64,000 nucleotides of DNA. Origin: Blastocladiella emersonii ATCC 22665. Its lineage: Eukaryota > Blastocladiomycota > Blastocladiomycetes > Blastocladiales > Blastocladiaceae. Positions within the stretch are counted from its first letter, which is position 1; every line of letters starts with the position of its first letter. The notes under the pieces are model-generated. The model was not told the origin of the DNA, ran no database searches, and saw only the letters and a program-made list of their open reading frames with translations. Below are positions 38,501-50,421 of the stretch, one piece after another. The position numbers and the translations under genes are program-made. The stretch spans positions 744,001 to 808,000 of the forward strand of contig JANHCV010000011.1 of assembly GCA_025594325.1 (NCBI GenBank), read 5' to 3'.

Positions 38501-41500
38501 ATGCCGCCAAAGCCCACCTCGGCCAAGACGAGCGGCGGCGGAAGCAGGAACAGCGGCGGCGGCGCTAGCGGGACCTCCTCGAAGCCCGCTGCTGCCGCTG
38601 TGAAGCCCGAGCCCGCCGCGGACGGCAGCACCGGCGCGGACCCGGCGACCCGCCCCGTGCGCGTCGTGCTGCGCGTCCGCCCGCGCAAGCAGACCGAGAA
38701 CGAGGAGTGTCTTGCCCTCGACGAGGCCCGCGAGGGCGTCGTGCGCCTGCCGCTGCTCAACGACGTGGCCAAGTGCGCCGAGTATCAGTACGGCCGGCAG
38801 TCCATCGCGAGCGCGCACGCGCTTTCAGGGGTAATGAATAACCGGCGACCACTCCGCCGTGTAGGCTCGATCGCTGCTACCCGCCCGCCGCGACGCAGGA
38901 CGACCTGTTCCACCTCGACGTGCAGCCCGTGCTCGACCGCGCGCTCCAGGGAGTCAATGCCACCGTCTTCGCCTACGGTGCGTCGAGCTCCCCCGCTCCC
39001 CCGCTGATCCCGATCCCCGCTAACCCTTCCTTGTCGTGCACGCAGGCATGACGGGTGCCGGCAAGACCTTCACCATCGAGGGCACCGCGGACCACCCGGG
39101 CATGGTGTACAAGGCGATGCAGTACCTCTTCGACCGCACCGCGTCGCTCAGCGAGGTCGCCATGACCATGTCCTTCTTCGAGATCTACTGCGAGGAGGTG
39201 ATTGACCTGCTCGCCGCCCACCAGTCCGCCGGCACCGCGACGTTCGGAGTCAACGGCAACACGCGCACGCTCTCCGGCCACATTGGCACCAAGCCGCTCG
39301 CGATCCGCGAGGCCTCTGACGGCCGCATCTCGATCGCCGGCCTCACCACGGTCCCCGTCTCCGAGTACCAGCACTTTGTCGCCGCCTTCAAAAAGGCCTC
39401 GGCCACCCGCAGCGTCGCCCGCACCGACCTCAACGCGACCTCGTCGCGCAGCCACCTCGTCATCCAGGTCACGCTCGAGGGCAACCTCGATGCTGCTGCC
39501 GCGTCGTCGGCGAGCACGGGCGGCGGCAGCGGCGGCGCGTCGCGGTTCTCGAAAGTCAACATCGTCGACCTCGCCGGGTCCGAGAACAACAAGCGCACGG
39601 GCAACAAGGACCAGCGCATGAAGGAGAGCGGGTCCATCAACAAGTCGCTGTTCAACCTCGGCCAGGTCGTCGACGCCCTCAACTCGAAGCGCGCCCGCGT
39701 CCCCTACCGCGAGTCCAAACTCACCCGCATCCTGCAGGACTCGCTCGGCGGGTCCGCCCACGCCCTCATCATCGCCAACGTCGCGCCCTCGACCCAGTTT
39801 TTGGGCGAAACCACCTCCACCCTCCAGTTCGCCGACAAGTCGCGCAAGATCGTCAACCGCCCCGTCGCCAACGTCGTCCCCGAAAAGACCGTCGTCCGTA
39901 TCGGCAGCTCCCTCGACGCGGATGCGGGCGCGAACGACGTCCCGCCGCCGCCCGCCAACGACCGCAAGCGGTTCCCCGATGAGCCCGTCGCCGCGGCCCG
40001 CGTCGCCAAGAAGCCGCGCACGGAACCACCGGCGGCCGTCGCGCGCGCGCCTGCGTCCGAGAACATGCCGCCGCCAATGTCAAGGCGAGCCGCTGCACCT
40101 GCCCGCGCACCAGCTCCCGCACCAGCCCCTCCCGCACCAGCACCAGTACCGGTGCTGCAGCCGCCGCCAACGCCTGGGACCACCAAGGCGCTAAACGCGC
40201 TGACGGGCGAGATGCACGAGTTGAAGGTCATGCTCGTCGAGATGAAGCAGAGGCAAGAGCAGCAGGTGAATCCGGCAGCGGCTGGCCCCGCGACCACAAC
40301 CACCACCGCCGCCGTTGAGGAGCCACCACAACCCGCTGCCGCTGCCGCCGTCGCCGCGCCCGCAGCCACAGCCGAGTCGCAGGTCCCGCCGCAGACGCCG
40401 AGCGCCGCCGCGCCCATCGCTCCGTCGCTCACGCGCGTCCAGCACGCGGCCGCCGCCGCGAGCCTTCTGCTCACGCCCAACACGCGGCTGACGCTGGCGC
40501 AGGAGCACATCCAGCGCGCCATGGAGCACCGGCGGAAAAAGGAGTACGCGCGCGCCATCTACTACTTCCAGCTCGCCCTCGAGCAGGAGCTCGCGCCGCA
40601 CCAGGCCGAGCAGGTCCGCAACAAGATCACCGACTGCCAGCGCAAGATGCAGAAGCACGACTCGAAGCGCAAGCGTGACACCGGCGCCGACGAGGCGGGC
40701 GAGCCGTCCGCGGCGGCTTCGTCGTCGGCGGTCGTTGCTGACCCCGACGGCAAGATCACCATCGCGCTCGCGATCGGGACCTCCCCGCAGCGCGACGAGC
40801 CCAAACCCGACCTCGTCGAGCTCGACCTCCTCACGCCCATGCGGCCCGCGGTCCGCCGCCGCCGCCGCGCCATGATGGGCCACCGCGACGAGCCCGCGCC
40901 CGTGGCACCTGCCGCCGACCAGGAGAACGCGGCGCCCGCATCGCACCGGTCCGCCGAGGACGCGGTCGCGGCCACGGCGGCGGGGAGCAAGTCGCCCCTC
41001 CGCCTCAAGTCGGGCGGCAAGCGCAAGACCAGCAGCAGCGTCCTGGCGACGTCGTCGGACCCCGCGTCGCTCTCGGACGAGGACCCGCTGTCGTCGTCGT
41101 TCCTGTTCATCGCCGAGCCCACGACCAAGGCCCGGCAACGCGTCCTCAAGCGCACGCGCGACCTGCTCTCGGCGCCTATCACGGGCGCGACGTTTGATCC
41201 GTCGCAGCCGCCCGCTGCTGCTGCTGCTGCGCCACCACCCGCGCCCGCACCACCAGCAAGTAGCGGTGGGAGCCGGTGGTCGTCGGGTTCCGCAGACCGG
41301 CGGTCGGCCACAACCTCGCGGCGGGGTGGCAGCAAGACGTCTTTGGGCTCGCAACGCGACGAGGAAGACGACGCCGAAGCGCGCAAGCAGCTGGCCGAGC
41401 AGCTCGGGCTCACGCCGCGCGCGGACCGGTGGCTCGTGGCGACGGTCAACTCGGGCGACGAGGACCGGATCACCAGCCTCAAGGGGATCGGGTCGTCGCG

Positions 41501-41639
41501 CGCGCAGCAGCTCGTCGCGCACACGGCGCTCCGCGGCCAGCTGGTCTCGGCCACCGAGCTGTGCGACGTGCCCGGGTTCGGGCCCAAGATCGTGCGCCGC
41601 ATCGTCGATAGTTTGCCGGCCGCGGCGCATGTCGAATAG
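38501..41639 (+). CDS. Kinesin-10-like chromokinesin (KIF22/Kid type)
   Basis: Exons 38501-38787, 38865-38977 and 39046-41639, 997 aa; introns 77 and 68 bp. Motor domain about residues 50-390: RVVLRVRPR, P-loop GMTGAGKT (about 134-141), switch I SSRSHLVIQVT, switch II NIVDLAGSEN, and RVPYRESKLTRILQDSLGG. A coiled segment follows (MHELKVMLVEMKQRQEQQ), then a helical MIT/TPR-like piece (AMEHRRKKEYARAIYYFQLA). The C-terminus has a helix-hairpin-helix DNA-binding motif (ITSLKGIGSSRAQQLV ... CDVPGFGPKIVRRIV), as in Kid, which binds chromosome arms. The order motor, coil, HhH strongly supports kinesin-10. Confidence 0.88.
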
Positions 41640-41749
41640 AGCTGTCGTGCCGTGTTTTGTCGTGAGCACCTCCCACTCGCATAATGTAATCCGTCTTTCT
41701 AAAGAGTCTATCTATTACGAATGGTATACGAGGAGGGGAGGAGTAGTGA

Positions 41750-43008
41750 TCACCGGCACGCGACGTAGTGCTCGTGCGCCGCGGAACACACGGGCGAGTT
41801 GGCGAGCGCCGGGTCGCGCATCATCTCGGCGACGAGGTCGGCGGGCGCCGCGGTCTCGAGGCCGTCGCGGTCCGCGGCCGGCAGCGCGCCCCACGTCTGC
41901 ACGCGGCCCGTGGCCGGGTCCGCGCGGTCGTGCGCCACGACGCCGTCGCTGTTGAACATCACGAAGTGGCCGTTGTTGCACTGTTTCAAGCACGACGAGC
42001 ACGGCGTCGTGACGTGGTACCCGACCGCATTGCCGCTACGCACAGACGGACCGACGGGCGGAGGTGAGTTGATGGCGTCGTCGCGACGATGGCCATGGAG
42101 ATGACGTACCACCCGAGACACGCGACGTCGCGGATCCGGCACTGGCAGTTGGTCGTGACGTACTCGTCGTAGATCATCTGGGTCGCGTGCGCGACGGGCG
42201 AGTCCGTCGAGTACAGCTCGACGCGCGTGTCGGCCAGCAGGATCGCCTTCATGCCGCGCGTGCACACGACGCGCGCGCAGTGCCGGCACGAGAGACGCGC
42301 CACGGGCTTGGACCGGAACTGCGGGTGCAGCTGCGACGGCGCCGATGCGGGCGGGGTTGGCCGCGCCGAGGCGGCCGTGGCGGCGTTCGGGACCACGAGG
42401 AACGAGCCGACCGACGTCCGCTCAAAGTGCGGCTCGGCCGCGGCCGCCGAGGTGTTGGGCCCCGGCAGCACGGTCCCCGTCGCCGTCGCCGACATCAGGT
42501 TGGGCCACGCGACGACCTGGTTCGGCGGCGTGTGCGCGGCGGCCATGGCCGCGGCGCGCTGCTGCGCCTGGTGCTCGCGGATCGCCGTCATGTGGATCCG
42601 CATCCGCTGGCGCGCGTCGTCCTCGAACCGCTGCTGCAGGGGCGTCGCCGCCGCGGTCGCGCTCGACCGGTGGCCCGCAGGCGGGAGCACGCGCGTGATG
42701 ATGGCTGAGGTATCGGTCACGACCACGGTGACGGCCGAGACGGGCGGGCCCGAAGTGGTGGTGGGCGACACGGACACGGCGTGCTCGCCGCTGATGGTCG
42801 GCTGGGTCGGCTGCGCGCGGCTCGGCGTTGGCGGCAGCGCGAGCGACCACCGGCTCGCGCTCAAGGCCGACGTCGGCCGGATGATCGCGCTCACGGGGTT
42901 CTCCTGCGAGAGGACCAGGTTGGCGAGCGAGTCGCGGCGCGGAGGGATGGTCGGGGTGGACAACGCGGTGGCCGTGGTGGTGGATCCGGGGAGACGGGTC
43001 GGCGACAT
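41750..43008 (-). CDS. FAM72 family protein
   Basis: Exons 43008-42110 and 42035-41750 (74-bp intron) give 394 aa; a start at 43044 is possible. The C-terminal ~150 residues match FAM72: CRHCARVVCTRGMKAILLAD, then LYSTDSP, then CQCRIRDVACLGC, then NAVGYHVTTPCSSCL with CNNGHFVMF. Paired cysteines form the expected zinc sites, and the intron falls between the two Cys-rich halves. The first ~240 residues are low-complexity and not part of the family core. FAM72 in animals binds UNG2 and is cell-cycle regulated; the role in fungi is unknown. Confidence 0.88.
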
Positions 43009-43581
43009 GGTTGAACGAGTGAAAAATTCGGTCTCTAAACGCATCGGACAGCGTCAGCGAGCCCGATCCATGGTCGCTCGCGGGCGGAGCAGGCATACAG
43101 TAGTCGGTCGAGTCTGTGCAAGTCGGGGGCAGTCGTGGCCGTCTATCAGTCGAGTAGTAGTCACAGCTGCTGGTGTGCAGAGGAAGTGGTTGATTCGTAG
43201 TATATCTATGGGGAGTGTATGAGGAGAGAGCGGGCTCCACGCGCGCTACTGTTCGCGGTGCCGCTTGCTGCATCGCGGCAACGTCACCCGCGTCGTTGGC
43301 GCCGCCGTGGTGGTCGCGAATGTCTCCTCCGGTCGCGACCGGTTGCGTGGATGGAGACGCGTGCGGTGTGCGCGCGAGGCAGAGAGAGAAAAATGTCTCC
43401 ACGACGCGTCTCACACATGCGTCACGGGGACACGCGTCGCGCCGCGCCGACGCGTCATGCTGGCTCACTCTTCGTCTCACGGGTGCGCGGGACAGAGACA
43501 AGGTGTGACGCATCACGCGGTGAGCCAAAATCAAGTTTCCCATTCCGGCAGCACACCTTCTTTGGAGAGAAACTAGCGCGT
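43009..43581. other. Intergenic region between FAM72 and TBC genes
   Basis: About 570 bp. Contains a cluster of ACGCGTC-type octamers at 43,356-43,460. No gene supported. Confidence 0.4.
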
Positions 43582-44896
43582 CTATCGACTCGAACTCGCA
43601 ATACTGGCGCTGCCCGAGGCCACCTTGTCCTGGTCCAGGGTCTGCTTTTCCCGCTTCTTGTCAATGTCGTGGTGGCTGAGCTGGCCGACGGCGTGCGACC
43701 CGAACCGCTGGAAGGCCGTCTTCATGAGCTTGTCGACGTCGATCATGCGCTTGGGCGCGTTCTGGATGAACTGCACCACCTCCATCTCGTCCTTGAGCTT
43801 GAGCACCTCGTCCTCGATGAGTTTGAGTACCGCGATAGCGATGCGGTACAGGATCTTGCTGCCCTCGCTACACTCGGCGCAGGGGATGTGAGTGAGTGCA
43901 AATCGTGGGGCACGGGACCATGAAAAGCGTACTAGAAGAAGCAGTCCCACGCGCGCAGGGCGCACTCGACGGGGAGAATGTTGATGTAGATGGTGAGGAA
44001 CCAGGGCGAGATGAGCATGTCGAGCTCGACGATACCGCCCTTGCTGACTTTGTTGAGCAGCGGCTTGCACTTGTCCTTGACAATGTCCTTGAACACCTTC
44101 ATCTCGGTCACGGTGCCGCTCAGCGACTTGCTGTACATGCCGGCGGGGAGCAGGTCCTCGGTGATCACAACCAGCGTCCAGAACGCCTCCTCCTCGGACA
44201 TGAACAGGAGAAGCAGCCCAACAATGTAGTTGAGCGACTGGCAGTACCCGATCTCCGTGTTGAAGAAGGAGAAGGCGACCAGCACGCGCCGCAGCGACGT
44301 CACGAGCGACTCGTTCGACCCCGACACGAACGGTGGCGGCGGCGCGTTCGGGATTGGCGTCCGCTTGTAGTGCAGGTTGTCGGGGAACGTGCGGTGCAGG
44401 TCTGGGAGTGTGTGTGCGTGAGCTCCCATCGAGCGGTTTCACGGTAGGGGGAGAGCGCACGCACCTCGCTCGATAATGTCGATAAACTCGTTGGCGGGCG
44501 AGATGCCCTTGCTCAGGTTGTGCTGCTCGCGGCCGAGCATCGACAGGTAGGTGCCGGGGTTGGCGACGAGGCGGTCGCCCGCGCCGCTGTACTTGAGCCA
44601 GGCGTGGCGGCGGTACTTTGGCGGGATGCCCTTGCGGATCATCTTCTTCACTATCCCGCGCCCGCTGGGTGCGCGTCAGCACCAAACCGGAGACTTTCAA
44701 CGATTGGCGACGACGTACGCTTGTCGGACCGCTCGGGAAGCGTGCCCTTGTTGGAGCGCAGCAGGTCTTCCCACTTGCTGAGCTGCTTGCACTCGTCCTT
44801 GACGACCTCGGCGTGCACCTTGTCCCACTGCGCGCGGGTCACAAACTGCGACTCGATTTTGAAGCCGTACTGGTCGCTAACGAGGCGCACGGCCCT
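43582..44896 (-). CDS. TBC-domain Rab GTPase-activating protein (first exon unresolved)
   Basis: Exons 44896-44719, 44650-44465, 44401-43933 and 43867-43582 join in phase to 372 residues; introns are 63-68 bp. TBC domain: GIPPKYRRHAWLKYSGAG, the arginine finger in IIERDLHRTFPDN, the glutamine finger in IGYCQSLNYIVG, then EEEAFWTLVVITEDLLP and RAWDCFFYEGSKILYRIA. Both catalytic residues are present, so it should stimulate Rab GTP hydrolysis. The upstream ATG at 44974 gives a very short first exon, but the only in-frame donor I see (GTCAAC) is poor; an alternative donor leads to a stop. The start is therefore open. Confidence 0.88.
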
Positions 44897-45329
44897 CTGA
44901 GCGTCAGCACAGGCGGCTTCAAGCGGCCGAGCGGGGCGGACGCACTAGTCCTCAAAGTTGACGGCAGCGGCCATGGCGGGGGGATATCAGCAAGTTGGCG
45001 GTTCGTTACAGTAATGCATCAGCTAGCAGAATCGTTGCGTCGGGGGAGGCCGGGCAGCGTTGAGCCCAAGCGCAAAATGAGCCAACCGAACGAGCGGCGC
45101 CACGCCGACGTGATCGCACAGCGCCACATTTGCAAAGGGAAACGCCCCCCTGGCTGCACGTCACGCGCGCCCGCCTGACCTCGACAACTCCGCCACGCCC
45201 ACCGCGGCCGTCGCGGGGGACCCTCGCGCGTCGCTGGCCACCGTGCACCGTGGCGCACACACACCATCGAGGTGGCTGCCAGCGCGACAGCCGGTGCAAA
45301 CGAACGAAGCAAACCGCGCCACGGCCACC

Positions 45330-48060
45330 ATGAAATCCGATTTCCGGTTCTCGAATCTCTGCGGAACCGTCTACAAGCAGGGGAACCTCGTGTTCTCGCC
45401 CGACGGCAACTGCCTCTACTCGCCCGTCGGCAACCGCGTGACGTGCTTTGATCTCGTCAAGTACGCGCTTTTTGGGGAACCTACGCCACCAGCGAACACA
45501 TCGGCTGATCGATCGACGTGCGCGCGCCGGCTGCATGTGTAGCTCAAAGTCGTTTACCTTCAACCAGGAGAACCGCAAGAATGTCGCCGTCATGGCCCTG
45601 TCGCCCAACGGCATCCTGCTCCTGACCATCGACGAGGGTATGCGCTGCGCTGCCCACACCGACACCCAAATCCGCGCGCCCTGACCCATGCACCCGCTGC
45701 GTGTAGACGGCCACGCGCTCCTCGTCAACACGAACCGCCGGATCGTGATCGCGTCGCACAACTTCAAGCACAAGGTGCGCGACGCGGCCTTCTCGCCCGA
45801 CGGCAAGTGGATCCTGGTCACGGCGGGCCAGCACGCCGACGTGTGGAAGACGCCCGGGTTCCACCGCGAGTTTGCGCCCTTCATCCACTACCGCACCTAC
45901 ACGGGCCACCACGACGACGTGGTCAAGGTGAGCTGGCGCGCCGACTCGAAAATGTTCATGACGTGCGCCCGCGACATGACCGCGCGCCTCTACACGCTGC
46001 ACACGGTCGCCGGCTACGAGCCCATCACGTTCGGCGGCCACAAGGACACCATCGTGAACGCGTGGTTCGCCACCGGCGACGACGCCGAGGAGTTTGGCCG
46101 CGTCTACACGGTCGGCCGCGACGGGTCGCTGTTCATGTGGGACTGCCTCGAGAACATCGAGGGCACGACTGTCCCCAGCAAGTTCGGCGCCGCCGGCAAG
46201 CACTACTTCAACGTGCCGCACGCCAAGGTCATCTCGGCGTGCTTCCACCGGCCCTCGAGCATGGTCGTGATCGGGTTCAACACGGGCATCTTCGGCCTGT
46301 GGGAGCTGCCGTCCTTCTCCTCGGTGCACTCGCTGTCGATCGGCCAGTTCTCCATCACGTCGACCGCCATCAACGCGACGGGCGAGTGGCTCGCGTTCGG
46401 CGCCGCGTCGGCCGGCCAGCTCGTCGTGTGGGAGTGGCAGTCCGAGAGCTACGTGATCAAGCAGCAGGGCCACGCCTACGACCTGACGTCGCTCGCGTAC
46501 GCGCCGCAGGGCGCCCTGGCCACGGGCGGCGACGACGCCAAGGTCAAGCTGTGGAACGACGCGGGTCTGTGCTACGTGACGCTCGACTCGCACACGGGCC
46601 CCGTCTCGGGCCTGCAGTTTGCCAAGAACGGCCGCGTCCTGTTCTCGGGCTCGCTCGACGGCACGGTGCGCGCCTGGGACATGACGCGGTACCGCAACTT
46701 CAAGACGTACACGACGCCCAACCCGCTGCAGTTCGGGTGCATCGCCGTCGACGAGTCGGGCGACCTGGTCACGGCCGGGTCCGTCGACAGCTTCGAGGTG
46801 TTCGTGTGGGCGGTGCAGACGGGCAAGCTGCTCGAGGTGCTCCCCGGCCACACGGGCCCCGTCAGCTGCATGGAGTTCGCCGGCAACCAGCTCGTCACGG
46901 GCTCGTGGGACCGCACGCTGCGCGTCTGGAACGTGTTCGACCGGTCGCTCGCCATTGAGGCGCTGCAGCTCACGGGCGAGGTGCTCGCGCTCGCTGTCCG
47001 CGGCGACAACCAGCACGTGGCCGCTGCCACGCTCGACGGCATGATCTCCATCTGGCACCTCGCCGACGGCAAGCAGGTCGGCCTCATTGACGGGCGCCGC
47101 GACCTCAAGGGTGGGCGCAAGTCGTCGGACCTCGTGTCGGCCGAGAACGCCGGCGGCGGCAAGTGCTTCACGTCCGTGACGTACTCGGCCGACGGCGAGT
47201 ACCTGCTGGCCGGTGGGCGGTCCAAGTACGTGTGCATCTACCACGTGGCGTCGGGCACGCTGGTGCGCCGGTTCCAGGTGTCGCACAACCTCGCGCTCGA
47301 GGGCATCAAGGAGGAGCTCAACTCGCGGCGCATGACCGAGGCCGGGTCGCTCGACATGCTCGAGCGCAACCTCGACGACGAGGAGGCCGACAAGATTGGT
47401 CTGCGCGGGACCAAGAAGCTCAACCTGCCCGGCGCGGCGCGCGGCGACCTCAGCGAGCGCACCACGCACCCGGAGATCAAGACGTCGTGCGTGCGGTTCG
47501 CGCCGACGGGCCGCGCGTGGGCGGCGGCGTCGACCGAAGGCCTGCTCATCTACTCGCTCGACGACAAGATCCTGTTCGACCCGTTCGACCTGGACCTCGA
47601 CATCACGCCCGCGACGATCCTCGACACGCTGCGCGACCGCGAGTACGCGACGGCGCTGCTCATGGCGCTGCGGCTCAACGAGGCGTCGCTGATCCAGCAG
47701 ACGCTCGAAGCCGTGCCGCCGGGCGCCGTCGACTACCTGTGCAAGGAGTTCCCGCGGAAATACCTCGACCCGCTGCTCCGGTTCCTCGCCAACCACCTCC
47801 AGCACTCGACGCACCTCGAGTTCCTCGTCGGGTGGTGCGCCGCCCTCCTCAAGTACCACGCCCGGTTCATCCGCGACGAGTCCCGCGAGGCCGCCGTCAT
47901 CCGCCTCCTCAAGAAGACGCTCGGCCAGTGGCAGGCGGATCTCGGCAAGGTGTGCGACGAGAACGTCTGGACCCTCAAGTTCCTCCTGTCCGCCAAGCGG
48001 AACACGGACATTGATGCTGAAGAGGACGCTATGGACCTCGACGGCGACGACCAGGCATAG
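45330..48060 (+). CDS. PWP2: PWP2/UTP1, WD40 component of the small-subunit processome
   Basis: Exons 45330-45460, 45543-45637 and 45707-48060, 859 aa, introns 82 and 69 bp. The N-terminus (MKSDFRFSNLCGTVYKQGN, SPVGNRVTCFDL, KSFTFNQENRKNVA) is diagnostic of Pwp2. Many WD40 repeats follow, for example GHKDTIVNAWF, GHAYDLTSLAYAPQG, GHTGPVSCMEF. The C-terminal ~200 residues are helical (DRTYATALLMALRLNE-like, LRFLANHLQHSTHLEFL) and match the Utp12 tail. It acts in the UTP-B subcomplex in the nucleolus for 18S rRNA maturation. Length is close to the family norm. Confidence 0.95.
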
Positions 48061-48146
48061 ACAGGTGGTCGTGACGCGACGAGCCTTTTATAAAATCTTA
48101 GCTTTCTTTATATACACGGCAAAAAGACATGAACCAAAACCGCCGC

Positions 48147-49727
48147 CTACTCGTCATCCTCTTCGTGCGCGAGCGCCGCCAGCGTCTCAGCCACCGCCCG
48201 GACCTGCGCGCGGTACACGCTCGCGGCCGTGAACTCGGCGATCCCGACGTGCACCTCGACCGTCTCCCCGCCGCTGGTCACTTCGAGGGTGACGTTCTGG
48301 TCGTCGCGCGCGACCTCGCGCAGCGCGATCGAGTCGATCTCGGCGAGCACGCGGCCCGCGACGACGCCCAGCAGCTCGAGCGCGCGGTCCACGACGGCGT
48401 GTCCCGCGGTGCGCGCGTGCTCGAGCAGCGCCGTGGCCGCCGACTCGGGCGTGAGCTCGGCCGACGCGTGGTACCCGGGCTTCTCGTCGGCGTTGGCCGG
48501 GGACGCCGCGGGCGGCGCGTGCAGGAGCGTCGGGAGAAAGTCGGCGGCGTCGTCGAGGGCGATGGCGAGGACGAGCGCGAGCGGCGCGGGCGCCAGGAGT
48601 TTCGGGAGGAGGTCGAGGCGGTCGGCATCCCCAAAGGATGCGACGATGGCGGGCGTGTCGGCGGCGAGATGCAGCACGGGCTGGACGTGCAGGTGCGACG
48701 CGACCCATTGCACGCGGTGTGCGAGCGCTGGGTTGTCGTGGACGAGCTCGTCGATCTCCTCGTCGAAGAAGACGGACACGCGGCCGCGCGTGTTGCCCGG
48801 GATGCAGAAGCCGTGCGCGAACAGGAGCTCCTCGTTGGACTTGTCCGGGTCGTAGCACAGGAACAGCTCCATGCCCGGGACCACTGCGTCCGCGTCCACG
48901 GCGTACATGCCGATATCGCCCGTGCGCGCGTCGCGCTCCCAGCGCAGCGTCGGCTCGTAGGAGTGGTTCGCGAAGTCGAGGACCGGGATCATGCACAGCT
49001 CGGTGGCGTTCCCGTCGAGTCGCGCGGCCGCCTCGGGGCGGAAGCACGGCACGTCGAGGACGCGCGACCAGTACACGGCGTCGGCCCACATAAAGTCCGC
49101 AAAATCAATGAGCTCCGTCATATCGAGCCCGCCAGCCTCGCGCTCGGCGCGCGGCGCGTCCTCGCGCGCATCAACCAGCGCGCCGAGGACCGCCTGGTAC
49201 TCGGCGTGCAGGTTGGCCAGCTTGGCGCGCGCGAGCCGCGGCACCGCGCACCCGTACAGCAGCACGTTCTCCTCCTCGGAGAAGAAGGCGGCCGACGTCA
49301 GCGAGCCCGGCTGCGGCAGCGCGTCGAGGTACGGCGTCCATGGGTTCGCGTCGTACAGCGCGCCGCCCGCGCGGCTCGCGGCCGCGTGCCGCAGCAGGAA
49401 CGCGACAAACACGGTGCGCTGCGCGGCCGGCGACCACGACGGCGGGCCGACGAGTAGATCGAGTGCCGCGTGCAGCTCGCGGTCGTGCGTCGCGGCGTGC
49501 TCGAAGATGGCGCGCGCCGTCACCAGCTTGCTGCGCGGGACCGAGGCGAGCGGGAGCGCCGGGTCAAAGTCGGCGCCAGAAGCGCCCTCGTGTCGAACGG
49601 CAAAGAGGCCGTGGCCGCCGAGCGGCGAGAGCGCTGGCTGGACCGTGAGCGCCTGGGACTCGGGGACGACGAGGCCGGCCCAGTCCATGAGGCGCTGGAG
49701 CTTGGCGGGGTTTGCATGCGGATCCAT
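48147..49727 (-). CDS. SET-domain lysine methyltransferase (Rubisco-LSMT/SETD6/RKM type)
   Basis: 526 aa, single exon; ATG at 49727. SET motifs: LGGHGLFAV (about 36-44), the large insert between, then LDFANHSYEP with the NHS motif (254-256), and MELFLCYDPDKSNEELLFAHGF with the catalytic-site Tyr (about 292). The substrate-binding helical domain follows (about 320-520). This split-SET plus helical domain is typical of enzymes that methylate lysines of ribosomal and other non-histone proteins (Rkm1-4, SETD6, LSMT). The exact substrate cannot be read from sequence. The 3' end faces PWP2. Confidence 0.85.
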   Translation of the reverse strand: MDPHANPAKLQRLMDWAGLVVPESQALTVQPALSPLGGHGLFAVRHEGASGADFDPALPLASVPRSKLVTARAIFEHAATHDRELHAALDLLVGPPSWSPAAQRTVFVAFLLRHAAASRAGGALYDANPWTPYLDALPQPGSLTSAAFFSEEENVLLYGCAVPRLARAKLANLHAEYQAVLGALVDAREDAPRAEREAGGLDMTELIDFADFMWADAVYWSRVLDVPCFRPEAAARLDGNATELCMIPVLDFANHSYEPTLRWERDARTGDIGMYAVDADAVVPGMELFLCYDPDKSNEELLFAHGFCIPGNTRGRVSVFFDEEIDELVHDNPALAHRVQWVASHLHVQPVLHLAADTPAIVASFGDADRLDLLPKLLAPAPLALVLAIALDDAADFLPTLLHAPPAASPANADEKPGYHASAELTPESAATALLEHARTAGHAVVDRALELLGVVAGRVLAEIDSIALREVARDDQNVTLEVTSGGETVEVHVGIAEFTAASVYRAQVRAVAETLAALAHEEDDE

Positions 49728-50421
49728 GGTGCGAGCAGTGTGGGCGGGGAGTGAGAGGAAGCAGGGATGGAGGAGGCGGCCTAAAGGCTGGCCGAAAGGT
49801 GGCGATCGCGAAGCTCGAAAAGTAGAATCTGCCAAACCTTTCGCTGATCACCTTGGGTGACCAACGCGTCGAATCTGACCGCAGACAGGACTGATGGGAA
49901 GTCAATGATTTAAGATCAAAACGATCACAATACTTGAACAATAACCGCCTCAGAGATGATTACGTGGGAAATGGAAAGCTGCAGACGCTAACAAGATCCG
50001 CGCGTCACGGCTTGGGATTCGAGATGTCGTCACGCCGCATGACCTGAATGCGCGGCGCGTGTCTTGAAGCGTGTTTTGCTCGCTGACTATTGTTTGATTG
50101 CTTGGGCTTACTGGGCGCACGGCTACTCATGTAAAAAAAATCAGGCGATGATTCGGCCATCCACATTCATCATAACCTCCTCGAGGATAGAGCGGGATTC
50201 GGTGAGATTCTTCAAGTATGACTTGCTTGGTGCGCCTGAAGTGCTGGGTGGGGGGAAATCAACGCGCTGGTCGGACTTGGTGCAATTAACCACATCTGTG
50301 ACCCACATCCTGATGCGAGTGGACACGATGTGCCGCAGAAACTGACCGGAATATCGTCTTCAAAAAGGAATCGATGGGATATATTTGCTCCAACGAGCTT
50401 ACATTTCAGGAGCAACCAGCG
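49728..50421. other. Intergenic stretch, no gene seen
   Basis: About 690 bp, AT-richer than the genes, between the start of the SET gene and the end of the aegerolysin gene. It holds the SET promoter and the aegerolysin 3' region. No supported frame or RNA gene. Confidence 0.4.

Noticed and set aside
45544..47859. 771-residue frame antisense to PWP2
   Set aside because: Shadow of a well-conserved WD40 gene; composition dominated by Val/Glu/Arg/His.
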